This document shows positions 12,974-20,399 of a stretch of 41,282 nucleotides of DNA, one piece after another. Numbering within the stretch: position 1 is the first letter of the stretch; every line of letters starts with the position of its first letter. Source of the stretch: CAYMUG01 sp964393575 (GTDB lineage Bacteria; Patescibacteriota; Minisyncoccia; Spechtbacterales; 2-12-FULL-38-22); the NCBI GenBank assembly GCA_964393575.1, contig CAYMUG010000004.1, positions 1 through 41,282 on the forward strand. Reading direction: 5' to 3'. A model generated the notes under the pieces. It saw nothing but the letters and a program-made list of their open reading frames with translations, did not search any database and was not told the origin of the DNA. Position numbers and translations under genes: made by a program.

Positions 12974-15280
12974 CTACGCATCTTCTTCCTGCCTTTCCTG
13001 TTCCTGCATCTCCGGAGTCATCTCTTCTATATCGCACTTTCCTCCCCCGCAGGCAAACTCTTTTGCGCCCTTGGTGTTATCGCTTTTTTCATATCCTACA
13101 ATTTGAGAAAAATCTATATCGGGCATCTTTTCCATCATTTCCTCATACTTTTCTTTTGTGATCTCTTCATAGGGCGCGAGAGCATAAGTGTGCTCGCTTC
13201 TGGGTAGAAAGGAAAGGCCTCCAAGAATATCCCAGTTTTCGTAGAGCCAATTCGCTGTAGTTATCCACTCGTCTTCGGCAACGGAAACGGTAACTGAAGG
13301 GTTATGTTCGGTGAAGTTTTGCTTTACGCTCTTCCAGTGGTTGAGCTGGTCTAATGAGGTTATGTCATCTTTAGTTATAGCCCCTTCGGGTGCCTTTACC
13401 GGAAATTCCAGGACAAAAGTAGTTGCGTTTTCTTCGTTTTGTCCTATTTCTGGTTTATGAGGTACCTTCTGGTCGCGAAGCATATGGAAAAGCGGATCTG
13501 TTGCAGAAATTCTGACACGCCTTATGTAATATTTGGCGTGACGTGGATGCATTCCGCTTGCAGAATCAACAAGTTGAGAAACCGTACCCGAAGGCTTAAC
13601 GCAAGTTATGGAAGTTGAGGGGTTAATTCCCATTTTTTCGGCGTATTTGCGGTTAACCCTGAGAGATTCTTCGTATAACCTCCTTTGCACTTCGGGGTCA
13701 CGTGCTGTCGGGCTATCCCACTGACCCGTAAGAGATACCCCGAGCAATCTTTCTTCTTCGCAATTCTTCTGCCATTCTTTAGACAAGTACGGGAAATGTG
13801 TGAGAGAAGATTGAAAAGTTCCCAGAATTGTAGCAGCGCGCACTTTGCGCATTAATGTTTCTTCAGTGTCCTCCGCCCGGCAAACTACCTCCGAAAGGTT
13901 GCAGAACTGTTTGCTTCTTAACACGATTTCCCCGCAGGGATTGGTGCCGGTTGTAGGCCAGTGTTCTTTACACTTTTCCCATCTTCTTTGCGGCATCTGT
14001 TTCGTGAGTCCGGCACGGTTGAATATACCTCTTTCACCTGTTCCGCTTTTTGCAAGGGCAAGCCACTCTTCCATAAATTCAGTTGCTGTAGGACGGCGAT
14101 TATACACAGCGGAGTTGTTAGCCATAGCACGCTGCGGTTCAAAGAGATAAAACTTACCTTCTTTCGCATGACGCATATCTTCATCATCCAGATCCGATAG
14201 CGAAATAAGGGCACTTCTTCTGACTCCGCCTGCTACTACCACTTCACCTATCTTGCATATAATATCGTGAACATCCAGGTTATTCAGGCGCTTACCTTGT
14301 TTGCTGAGTATCTTTTTGCGGGAAAATTCCATAAGCGCCTTCAGAGGATCAGGGCCGCTGCTTTGACCTCCCATCGTGTTAAGCCGCGCGCCGGCTGGAC
14401 GTAACTTTGAAAAGTCAAATTCTATATCTTTCCCCTCGTACCATGTTTTTAAGCCCAAGGTTAAAGCATCAGCCCACCCTTCTTTGGAATCCTCAATAAC
14501 GTGAGTGTCGAGCTTTTCTCCTGTTTGGGGTTTTATTATGGGGAACTGTTGAACGTTGCGGCTTTCCACCGAAAATCCGACACCGGTTCCGCACATAGAA
14601 AGATACATTATTTCGGCAAAATCCTCCAGACGACTGGGCGCAATATAAGAACAATTATACGCAGCAACATTCGTTTTCCTTGCCGCTCTCCCGGCACTCC
14701 ACATAAGGCGCATAGACGGCATAGCTTCATGGTTTAATACTGCCTCTCTAACTTCCTCGTACTCGCCTTCTGAAAGTTTATCCCCTAAATTCTCACGCAT
14801 AAAATTAATGTATCTGTCGACTGTTTCCATCCATGTTTCGCGCCTTTGTTCTTCAGAATCCCAGCGTGAGTAAGTGCGGTAATATATAAATTCAGCAAGA
14901 GGATTACGGAAATATTTTTTACTTTCCTGCGCTCTATTTTTTACGTGTTCCGGAATGTGCATATGCTGTTCCCGCACTCTTGCTCTTTCTTTCCTGTATA
15001 AAATATATTCTTTCGCTGTCCTGGGAAATTCCTCCATTATTAGAGTTTCCTCTACAGCGTCCTGTATTTCTTCTATTTTTAAAGCATAATCGGGGCTGTA
15101 TTTTTTCTTAAGAAGTTTTACTACCTTATCCGAAATCTCTTCGGGGTCTTTATTAACATCGCCCTCTTTAGCTGACTTCATTGCTGTAGCGACAGCATTA
15201 GTTATTTTTTCCTGGTTCCACTCCACCAGCTTACCATCTCTTTTTCTTACATGTTGAAAAGGGTATTTTTGTAGAGGCAT
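12974..15280 (-). CDS. nrdJ: Adenosylcobalamin-dependent ribonucleoside-triphosphate reductase (class II)
   Basis: Reduces ribonucleotides to deoxyribonucleotides using coenzyme B12, without oxygen need. The 768-residue chain has an N-terminal ATP-cone-like region (RKRDGKLVEWNQEKI, residues 12-95). The catalytic barrel follows, with redox Cys210 (YNCSYI) and Cys460 (QFCNLS), thiyl Cys449 and Glu451 in NPCGEI. The C-terminal shuttle pair is Cys744/Cys749 in ACGGGKC. The large type resembles the monomeric Lactobacillus enzyme. The organism must obtain cobalamin, perhaps from a host or neighbour, because no synthesis gene is in view. The gene has its own terminator and an AT-rich leader with an inverted repeat. 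Confidence 0.93.
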   Translation of the reverse strand: MPLQKYPFQHVRKRDGKLVEWNQEKITNAVATAMKSAKEGDVNKDPEEISDKVVKLLKKKYSPDYALKIEEIQDAVEETLIMEEFPRTAKEYILYRKERARVREQHMHIPEHVKNRAQESKKYFRNPLAEFIYYRTYSRWDSEEQRRETWMETVDRYINFMRENLGDKLSEGEYEEVREAVLNHEAMPSMRLMWSAGRAARKTNVAAYNCSYIAPSRLEDFAEIMYLSMCGTGVGFSVESRNVQQFPIIKPQTGEKLDTHVIEDSKEGWADALTLGLKTWYEGKDIEFDFSKLRPAGARLNTMGGQSSGPDPLKALMEFSRKKILSKQGKRLNNLDVHDIICKIGEVVVAGGVRRSALISLSDLDDEDMRHAKEGKFYLFEPQRAMANNSAVYNRRPTATEFMEEWLALAKSGTGERGIFNRAGLTKQMPQRRWEKCKEHWPTTGTNPCGEIVLRSKQFCNLSEVVCRAEDTEETLMRKVRAATILGTFQSSLTHFPYLSKEWQKNCEEERLLGVSLTGQWDSPTARDPEVQRRLYEESLRVNRKYAEKMGINPSTSITCVKPSGTVSQLVDSASGMHPRHAKYYIRRVRISATDPLFHMLRDQKVPHKPEIGQNEENATTFVLEFPVKAPEGAITKDDITSLDQLNHWKSVKQNFTEHNPSVTVSVAEDEWITTANWLYENWDILGGLSFLPRSEHTYALAPYEEITKEKYEEMMEKMPDIDFSQIVGYEKSDNTKGAKEFACGGGKCDIEEMTPEMQEQERQEEDA

Positions 15281-15334
15281 ATAGATTTTAATACTTAATT
15301 ATAATCTGACCCTCCAAACAATTGAAACCATAAT

Positions 15335-15381
15335 TGGGTATTGTATTTTATCATTATATTGAACTATATACTCAATACCCA
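15335..15381 (-). promoter_or_regulatory. nrdJ leader with 9-bp inverted repeat around promoter-like boxes
   Basis: TGGGTATTG (15335-15343) and CAATACCCA (15373-15381) are exact inverted copies 29 bp apart. Between them on the minus strand lie TATAAT (15353-15358) and, in another register, TTGAGT with GATAAA at 17 bp. The arrangement suggests an operator flanking the promoter; it does not match the NrdR box I know. Confidence 0.45.
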
Positions 15382-15418
15382 CTTTGTGGAAAAGCCGATT
15401 ATTCTCGATGAACTAACC

Positions 15419-15453
15419 AAAAAACTCACCCGCCTTAGGCGGGTGAGTTTTTT
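15419..15453. terminator. Perfect bidirectional terminator downstream of ftsZ
   Basis: AAAAAACTCACCCGCCT and AGGCGGGTGAGTTTTTT are exact inverted copies, so both strands end in six T. It stops ftsZ transcription on the minus strand before nrdJ. Confidence 0.85.
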
Positions 15454-15478
15454 GAGAGAATGTTTGTACACTTAAATT

Positions 15479-16720
15479 TTACTGCATTTTTTTGCGGATA
15501 AACGCGGGGATATCCCAATCTTCATTGTCATCCTTGCTTTCCTTGCTTTCGTCTTTTTTATTTTCCTTGTTGCTGTTATTTTCTTTTTTGGTCTCTTCGG
15601 CGTTGTGATTATTGTTGTTATTATTGTTTGTTTTCATAGGTTCCTGCTTGAACTTTTCTTCTCGATTAATCTCTACACTTTTAGGTTCTTCGGATTTGTT
15701 GTTTTGCTCTTTTTCTATAGGACCACTATTAAAGTCAAATTCTTCTTTTTTGGATTCTACCGGCATATCATTGAATCCGGTAGCAATAACAGTTACTTTC
15801 AGGGCGCCTTTTTTCATCCTCTCATCCTGGACCGCACCGAATATAACTTTGGCATCGGGGTTGATAGAATCAGTTATCACTTTGGCTGCATCATTAATTT
15901 CGCTCATTGCAAGGTCGTCCCCGCCGGAAACACTGAAAAGCACTCCTCTTGCGCCGTCAATCGCTACATCCAGCAAGGGAGAATTTATAGCGGTTCGGGC
16001 CGCTTCCATGGCTCTGTCTTCTCCGGTTGCCTGGCCTATGCCCATAAGAGCACTGCCCGCATCCTGCATAATGGCTCTTATATCGGCAAAATCCACATTA
16101 ACAATGCCGGGCTGAACAACCAGATCACTTATACCCTGTACACCCTGGCGAAGAATATCGTCCACAGTAGTAAATGCCTGGGTGAGCGGCGTATTTCTGT
16201 CTATTACATGAAGAAGACGGTCATTATTTATAACAATAAGAGTATCCACATAATCCTTGAGTTTTTGAAGTCCTTCTTCTGCTATTCTCGAGCGCTGAGC
16301 TCCTTCAAAACTAAAAGGGCGTGTTACAACAGCCACAGTTAACGCTCCTGTGTCTTTGGCGACTTCAGCTACGGTAGGTGCTGTTCCTGTACCCGTTCCT
16401 CCGCCTTTGCCGCAGGTTATAAATACCATATCCGCCCCTTTGACCGCATCCTGTATTTCGTCTTTATTTTCTTCAGCAGCCTGACGCCCTATTTCGGGAT
16501 TCATACCGGCACCAAGACCACGGGTAAGGTTCTTGCCGATATTTATCTTGGTAGATGCATTTGAGTGGTGGAGGTCCTGAGCATCTGTATTGATCGCCAC
16601 AAAATCCACTCCTTCTATTTTAGAATCAATCATACGAGAGATCGCATTACAGCCTGACCCCCCTATACCTACTACTTTAATTTTTGCAAATGTTTCTACG
16701 TCCGGTTTGATTTTAGCCAT
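15479..16720 (-). CDS. ftsZ: Cell division protein FtsZ
   Basis: Tubulin-like GTPase that forms the division ring. 413 residues: the GTP-binding signature GGGTGTG is at 106-112, with KVVGIGGSGCNA at the start and NNDRL further on. The globular part ends near residue 318. A linker of about 80 residues follows that is made largely of Asn, Lys, Glu and Ser, including seven Asn in a row. The conserved tail WDIPAFIRKKMQ is the peptide that binds FtsA and other partners. It lies downstream of ftsA in the same direction. The start at 16720 has no SD. Confidence 0.97.
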   Translation of the reverse strand: MAKIKPDVETFAKIKVVGIGGSGCNAISRMIDSKIEGVDFVAINTDAQDLHHSNASTKINIGKNLTRGLGAGMNPEIGRQAAEENKDEIQDAVKGADMVFITCGKGGGTGTGTAPTVAEVAKDTGALTVAVVTRPFSFEGAQRSRIAEEGLQKLKDYVDTLIVINNDRLLHVIDRNTPLTQAFTTVDDILRQGVQGISDLVVQPGIVNVDFADIRAIMQDAGSALMGIGQATGEDRAMEAARTAINSPLLDVAIDGARGVLFSVSGGDDLAMSEINDAAKVITDSINPDAKVIFGAVQDERMKKGALKVTVIATGFNDMPVESKKEEFDFNSGPIEKEQNNKSEEPKSVEINREEKFKQEPMKTNNNNNNNHNAEETKKENNSNKENKKDESKESKDDNEDWDIPAFIRKKMQ

Positions 16721-17161
16721 AAAAAATAATTCACTAAATTATTGCTTCGTTCGCAAATTATATTACAGTTTATCAAAAAATAAAATAAGGTCAACCCCGT
16801 TAGAGGCAGAGGATTCGCTTGCGAGCCCTCGCGACTTCTAATGGGTATGCGGGTAACAAGTAANNNNNNNNNNNNNNNNNNNNNNNNNNNNNNNNNNNNN
16901 NNNNNNNNNNNNNNNNNNNNNNNNNNNNNNNNNNNNNNNNNNNNNNNNNNNNNNNNNNNNNNNGAGGATTCGCTTGCGAGCCCTCGCGACTTCTAATGGG
17001 TATGCGGGTAACAAGTAATCGGTAACAAGTAAAAACCGAAGCGCCGAAGGCGCTTTCAGGTACCAGTTACGAGTTACCTATTACATGTTACTACTTTGTG
17101 AATAAATTGAGTAAAATGTTGTTAGTACTAATGGTTTGCAATAAATAGAAGGGGGGTAAAG
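16721..17161. other. ftsA-ftsZ spacer containing an artificial 100-N gap
   Basis: No gene is visible. The stretch holds an AT-rich part before ftsZ with a -10-like TATAAT, an imperfect hairpin ending TTAGA/TCTAA (16800-16842) and the N run at 16864-16963. The same 55 bases occur immediately before (16809-16863) and after (16964-17018) the gap. That equals two contig ends overlapping by one k-mer, so the true sequence probably has one copy and no gap. After the gap comes a palindromic region built of GTAACAAGTAA-like words. Confidence 0.85.
17007..17091. repeat. Word-repeat hairpin, copy of a dispersed spacer repeat
   Basis: Left-arm words GTAACAAGTAA are mirrored by right-arm words GAGTTACCTATTACATGTTAC around a GC centre (GCGCCGAAGGCGC). 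Bases 17037-17091 match the reverse complement of 19825-19879 at about 84% by my alignment, so this is a repeat family. It lies downstream of ftsA and may work as a terminator. Confidence 0.6.
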
Positions 17162-18406
17162 CTAAGGCAGGAGAGCCTGAACCCATTTTTTTAGCTTAGA
17201 TATGATTTTATTAATATATTCTTTGCCCGGTAAAGAGGAAAGTTTAGAGCTATTGTCCGGATTTTCATATCCTTTAAGTACGAGTCCAAGCATAGTCGCA
17301 TAAGATGGATCTTCCACAGATACTGTTACTCCCTCTACATTTCGGGGAAAACCGATCTGAACCGGCAACCGCAATTGGCTTCTGGACAAATCAACAATAT
17401 GCGGCAGTTTAGCGCTTCCACCAACAAGAACAACTCCACCAGGCAAAAACGCTTCTTTTCCTATTGAACGCAACTCTTTATTAACCGCATCCATAATTTG
17501 AGTCAATCGCATCTCTATTATCTCTGCAATTTGTTTACGCGAGACCGCATAATCATCCTCGGGATTGAATTGAGATATATCCACAGTATCATTTTTATTA
17601 ACTTCCGAAGACAAGGAAACACCGTATTCTTTTTTTATCTGTTCCGCTATCTCCGCATCCACCCTTAATCCTATGGCGATATCTTTTGTGATATTCTCTC
17701 CTCCCACCGGAAACACTTTCGTATGAATTAAGTTGCCTTCTTCAAAAACAGCCATACTTGTTGTGCCTCCGCCTATATCAAGACACAAAACTCCGAGTTC
17801 TTTTTGTTTTTTTGAAAGCACAGAGTCCGATGCGGCTAAAGGGGCTAACACAAAACCTGTCGGATCAATATCGGTGTTTTCTATGCATGTTTTAATGCTT
17901 CTGATATGAGCAGTGGATCCTCCTATTATTAACGTGTTTGCCTCCAGGCGCTGTCCCCGTAGGCCTATTGCATCCCTTAAGCCAGCCTCACCATCAACTA
18001 TATAGTCCCTTGGGATGTTATGCAGTATCTCTTTATTTTTAGGTATTGCAATTGTTTTGGCGGAAGAAACAACTCTATCTATGTCATCCTGAGTAATCTC
18101 TTCATCAGCTCTGGAAACGGCAACTACTCCTTTTGAAGGCATTGAGATAATATGCTCTCCTCCTATACTTATATAGCTTTTACCGATTGTATACCCCGAA
18201 GCATTCTCCGCTTCTTTCACAGAAGCTTTAATGCTTTCGGAGGCGTCTTTAATATCAACAATATTGCCTTTAGTTATGCCCTCACTCTTTACTCTGCCAA
18301 GCCCTACAATGTTAAGCACAGGCGAAGAAGGATCCACAGAAGCTACCACTGTGTCTATATAGTGGGACCCTATATCAATTCCTGTTATAATATTTTCCCG
18401 GGGCAT
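17162..18406 (-). CDS. ftsA: Cell division protein FtsA
   Basis: Actin-like ATPase that tethers FtsZ filaments to the membrane. 414 residues: an actin-fold phosphate-binding motif at the start (GIDIGSHYIDT), a second in the middle (CLDIGGGTTSMAVF) and an adenosine-binding motif GGVVLVGGSAKLP near residue 325. The end carries an amphipathic helix (INKIISKLKKWVQALL), the membrane-targeting sequence. It precedes ftsZ in the same direction with a long palindromic spacer between. On the minus strand a TATACT box overlaps the start region, so a promoter may lie very close to the ATG at 18406. Confidence 0.95.
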   Translation of the reverse strand: MPRENIITGIDIGSHYIDTVVASVDPSSPVLNIVGLGRVKSEGITKGNIVDIKDASESIKASVKEAENASGYTIGKSYISIGGEHIISMPSKGVVAVSRADEEITQDDIDRVVSSAKTIAIPKNKEILHNIPRDYIVDGEAGLRDAIGLRGQRLEANTLIIGGSTAHIRSIKTCIENTDIDPTGFVLAPLAASDSVLSKKQKELGVLCLDIGGGTTSMAVFEEGNLIHTKVFPVGGENITKDIAIGLRVDAEIAEQIKKEYGVSLSSEVNKNDTVDISQFNPEDDYAVSRKQIAEIIEMRLTQIMDAVNKELRSIGKEAFLPGGVVLVGGSAKLPHIVDLSRSQLRLPVQIGFPRNVEGVTVSVEDPSYATMLGLVLKGYENPDNSSKLSSLPGKEYINKIISKLKKWVQALLP

Positions 18407-18419
18407 AGTATAAAACCAC

Positions 18420-18486
18420 TATGACTATTACCATGACTATGACTATAATGCAGGCAATCCTGTCATAGTCATAGTCATTGTCATTG
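18420..18486. repeat. Word-repeat hairpin between ybeY and ftsA
   Basis: Repeats of ATGACT/ATGACTAT on the left are mirrored by ATAGTCATAGTCAT on the right, around GCAGG ... CCTG. It forms a long imperfect stem in the transcript. Related words occur at 20335-20395. Confidence 0.6.
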
Positions 18487-18500
18487 TGGGTTATTGACGG

Positions 18501-18896
18501 TTACAGTGTTTTTTTAATTATCTTTTCTTCTAAATTATGCATTTTTTGATAATCTTCCTCAGTATCATGTGACATTCCTATAAGATGTAAAATGCCGTGA
18601 GCGGTTAAATGGCAAAGCTCTTTACGAAAATTATGCGAATTATCTTTTATAAAAGCAGGGCACAAAACAATGTCGCCTATATATCCTTTTTCATCGCTGC
18701 TAAAAGAAAGGACATTCGTAGGTGAATTTTTTCCTGAATACTGCAGGTTTAGCTCTTTCATTTTTTCCGGGGAGACAAGCACAACAGTACAGGAGGCATT
18801 TGGTTGCTCCGCTTCTGAAAGGGCTTCTAAGGCACATTTTTTTAAAAGCTCTTCGGGAACTTGCGTTTTTACTTCATTAACAATTCTGCAGCTCAT
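18501..18896 (-). CDS. ybeY: Endoribonuclease YbeY
   Basis: Metal-dependent RNase needed for 16S rRNA 3' maturation and ribosome quality control. 131 residues, with the family pattern NVLSFS in the middle and the zinc motif HGILHLIGMSH near the C-terminus (three His). The ATG at 18896 overlaps the last bases of yqeY by four (ATGA), so translation is coupled. The order rpsU-yqeY-ybeY is a familiar ribosome-linked cluster in bacteria. Confidence 0.93.
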   Translation of the reverse strand: MSCRIVNEVKTQVPEELLKKCALEALSEAEQPNASCTVVLVSPEKMKELNLQYSGKNSPTNVLSFSSDEKGYIGDIVLCPAFIKDNSHNFRKELCHLTAHGILHLIGMSHDTEEDYQKMHNLEEKIIKKTL

Positions 18897-19351
18897 ATAT
18901 TCTCCAGCTTTTCTTTCACCAATTTATTCACCAAAGAACCCTCCGCTTTATTACCCACCTTAGACATAATACTTTTCATTACCTTGCCCATATCTTCTAT
19001 TCCCGCAGCACCCGTCTCTTTTATTGTATCATCTATAAGTGTTATTATCTCGTCCTCGGACATAAGATCGGGGGCGTATTGCTGCAAAACCTCAATTTCT
19101 TTTTCTTCTTTTTTCACCAACTCATCTCTACCGGCCTTTTTATATTCTCTCACAGAATCCTGTCTCGCCTTAATTTCACCAAGCACCACTTTTTGTATCT
19201 CTTCCTCCTCCAACCCTTCTTCTTTTTTATTCTTTTCTATTTCTTTTTTGTTAAGCTCAGAAATTAAAGAACGCAGCACCATAGCTACGTCCTTCTCCCC
19301 GTTTTTAAGGGCTGTTTTTAAATCTTCTTGTATTGTTTCTTTAAGAGACAT
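18893..19351 (-). CDS. yqeY: GatB/YqeY domain protein
   Basis: 152 residues: helices rich in Lys and Glu (SLKETIQEDLKTALKNGEKD, LISELNKKEIEKNKKEE) and a C-terminal part with GAAGIEDMGKVMKSIMSKVGNKAEG. This matches YqeY, which resembles the tail of the tRNA amidotransferase subunit GatB. The function is thought to involve tRNA or translation but is not settled. It overlaps ybeY by four bases and follows rpsU, as in many genomes. Confidence 0.9.
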   Translation of the reverse strand: MSLKETIQEDLKTALKNGEKDVAMVLRSLISELNKKEIEKNKKEEGLEEEEIQKVVLGEIKARQDSVREYKKAGRDELVKKEEKEIEVLQQYAPDLMSEDEIITLIDDTIKETGAAGIEDMGKVMKSIMSKVGNKAEGSLVNKLVKEKLENI

Positions 19352-19472
19352 CTGTTCACTTCGTTCACAAACGTAATGCGAATCTACGAATGCGTGCGAA
19401 TACTACGAATTAAGTTTAATGTTCGTTAGAGTGTATTTAGAGCATTCGTTGTATTTGCATCTCATTTACCTG

Positions 19473-19504
19473 CCTGCTTCGCCTCGCTCGCTCGGCGAAG
19501 CAGG
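19473..19504. repeat. REP-like palindrome
   Basis: CCTGCTTCGCC (19473-19483) and GGCGAAGCAGG (19494-19504) are exact inverted copies around TCGCTCGCTC. It lies in the yqeY-rpsU spacer, whose remaining bases carry degenerate words (GCGAATCTACGAATGCG, ATGCGAATAC). Confidence 0.7.
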
Positions 19505-19551
19505 CCGGATTTGAATTACTGTAAAGCGATTCCGCCGGCGGACGGACGAGC

Positions 19552-19794
19552 TTAAAGCTTCCCCCACTTCCTGAGTTTCTCGTACTCCTTCCTTCTTTTT
19601 TCTCTCACTAAAGCACTTTCCCTTCTGGCTCTCTTGTTCTGTTTGGGTTGTTGATATTGGTTTTTACGATTTTCTAACAGAACACCGCTTTTTTTAACGC
19701 GTTGCACGAAACGACGCGACAAATTCCCAACGGACTCGTTGTTTTTTCTGTTAACCTCAATTCCAGAGGCTAATTTTTGATTTTTGTTTGCCAT
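19552..19794 (-). CDS. rpsU: Ribosomal protein bS21
   Basis: Small, very basic protein of the 30S platform that helps mRNA binding. From the ATG at 19794 it has 80 residues, many Arg and Lys, with the bS21-like core ESVGNLSRRFVQRVKKSGVL and a basic tail (RRKEYEKLRKWGKL). It is a little longer at the N-terminus than E. coli bS21. The gene order with yqeY and ybeY supports the call. The frame is open upstream to a GTG at 19818, which would add eight residues. Confidence 0.8.
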   Translation of the reverse strand: MANKNQKLASGIEVNRKNNESVGNLSRRFVQRVKKSGVLLENRKNQYQQPKQNKRARRESALVREKRRKEYEKLRKWGKL

Positions 19795-19824
19795 AATTTT
19801 TTTATTTACTTCGTTCACAAAATA

Positions 19825-19879
19825 GTAACAGGTAACAAATAACTTGTAACCGGTACATGAAAGCGCTTTCGGCGCTTCG
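19825..19879. repeat. Second copy of the 55-bp dispersed spacer repeat
   Basis: This stretch, read on the minus strand, matches 17037-17091 at about 84% (both end in GCGCCGAA-x-GCGCTTTC and share GTACC, GTTAC words). It lies upstream of rpsU and may hold a terminator for the HIT gene unit. Confidence 0.6.
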
Positions 19880-19885
19880 ATTGTT

Positions 19886-19928
19886 TGCCTGCCTGCTCGC
19901 CTCGCTCGGCGAAGCGGGCCGGCAGGCA
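19886..19928. repeat. REP-like palindrome
   Basis: TGCCTGCC (19886-19893) pairs with GGCAGGCA (19921-19928), and an inner CGCC/GGCG stem lies between. It resembles the palindromes with CCTGCC/GGCAGG often seen in Parcubacteria spacers and shares CGCCTCGCTCGGCGAAGC with the one at 19473. Confidence 0.65.
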
Positions 19929-19989
19929 GATTTATTAGTTATTGGTTATTGCCCACCCCGTTCCGACATTTCGTAGGAACGAGGTGAAC

Positions 19990-20334
19990 TTACTCCCCAT
20001 TTTTACCCCATCCACCTAGTAAATGCAAGTGTATATGAGGGATTTCCTGCCCTCCTTTCTCTCCAACATTAAAAATTAATTTATACCCTTCCTCAACACC
20101 AATTTCTTTAGCAGCTCTTTTAGCGGCAAGAAACAAGTTTCCTATTAATTCTTTATCTTCCTCTTTTATTTCATTAATAGTAGGTATGTGTTTGCGGGGT
20201 ACAACAAGATAGTGAACCGGAGCCGAAGGATTAATATCTTTAAACACTACTAAATCTTCGGTTTCAAAAAGAAACTCTGTGTCTGTCTCACCGTTGATTA
20301 TTTTGCAGAAAATATCATTATTCGCTTCGCTCAT
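19990..20334 (-). CDS. HIT family protein (HINT-like nucleotide hydrolase)
   Basis: 114 residues with the histidine triad HIHLHLLGG starting at residue 100, a nucleotide hydrolase or transferase site that usually acts on adenosine phosphoramidates. The N-terminal DIFCKIINGETDTEF and the central PSAPVHYLVVPRKHI are family hallmarks. The length matches HINT-type proteins. The cellular role in bacteria is poorly defined. It lies between hisS and rpsU, all on the minus strand, separated by palindromic spacers. Confidence 0.92.
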   Translation of the reverse strand: MSEANNDIFCKIINGETDTEFLFETEDLVVFKDINPSAPVHYLVVPRKHIPTINEIKEEDKELIGNLFLAAKRAAKEIGVEEGYKLIFNVGEKGGQEIPHIHLHLLGGWGKNGE

Positions 20335-20397
20335 ACTATGACTGTGACCATAACTATGACAAACACGCCATTGTAATAGTCATTGTGATTGTAAACG
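20335..20397. repeat. Word-repeat spacer between hisS and the HIT gene
   Basis: ACTATGACTGTGACCATAACTATGAC-like words on the left are partly mirrored by ATTGTAATAGTCATTGTGATTG on the right. The words resemble those of 18420-18486, although the stem is weaker. Confidence 0.45.
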
Positions 20398-20399
20398 CT

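Noticed and set aside
15605..16342. 245-aa plus-strand frame opposite ftsZ
   Set aside because: Antisense shadow of a highly conserved gene, with aromatic-rich low-complexity sequence.
16809..17018. 55-bp direct repeat or attachment site around the gap
   Set aside because: Identical copies abut both sides of a 100-N run exactly, as an assembler overlap would. The same length occurs at the second gap.
19552..19818. Longer bS21 from the GTG at 19818
   Set aside because: The eight extra residues have no bS21 similarity; the ATG at 19794 is the more usual choice.
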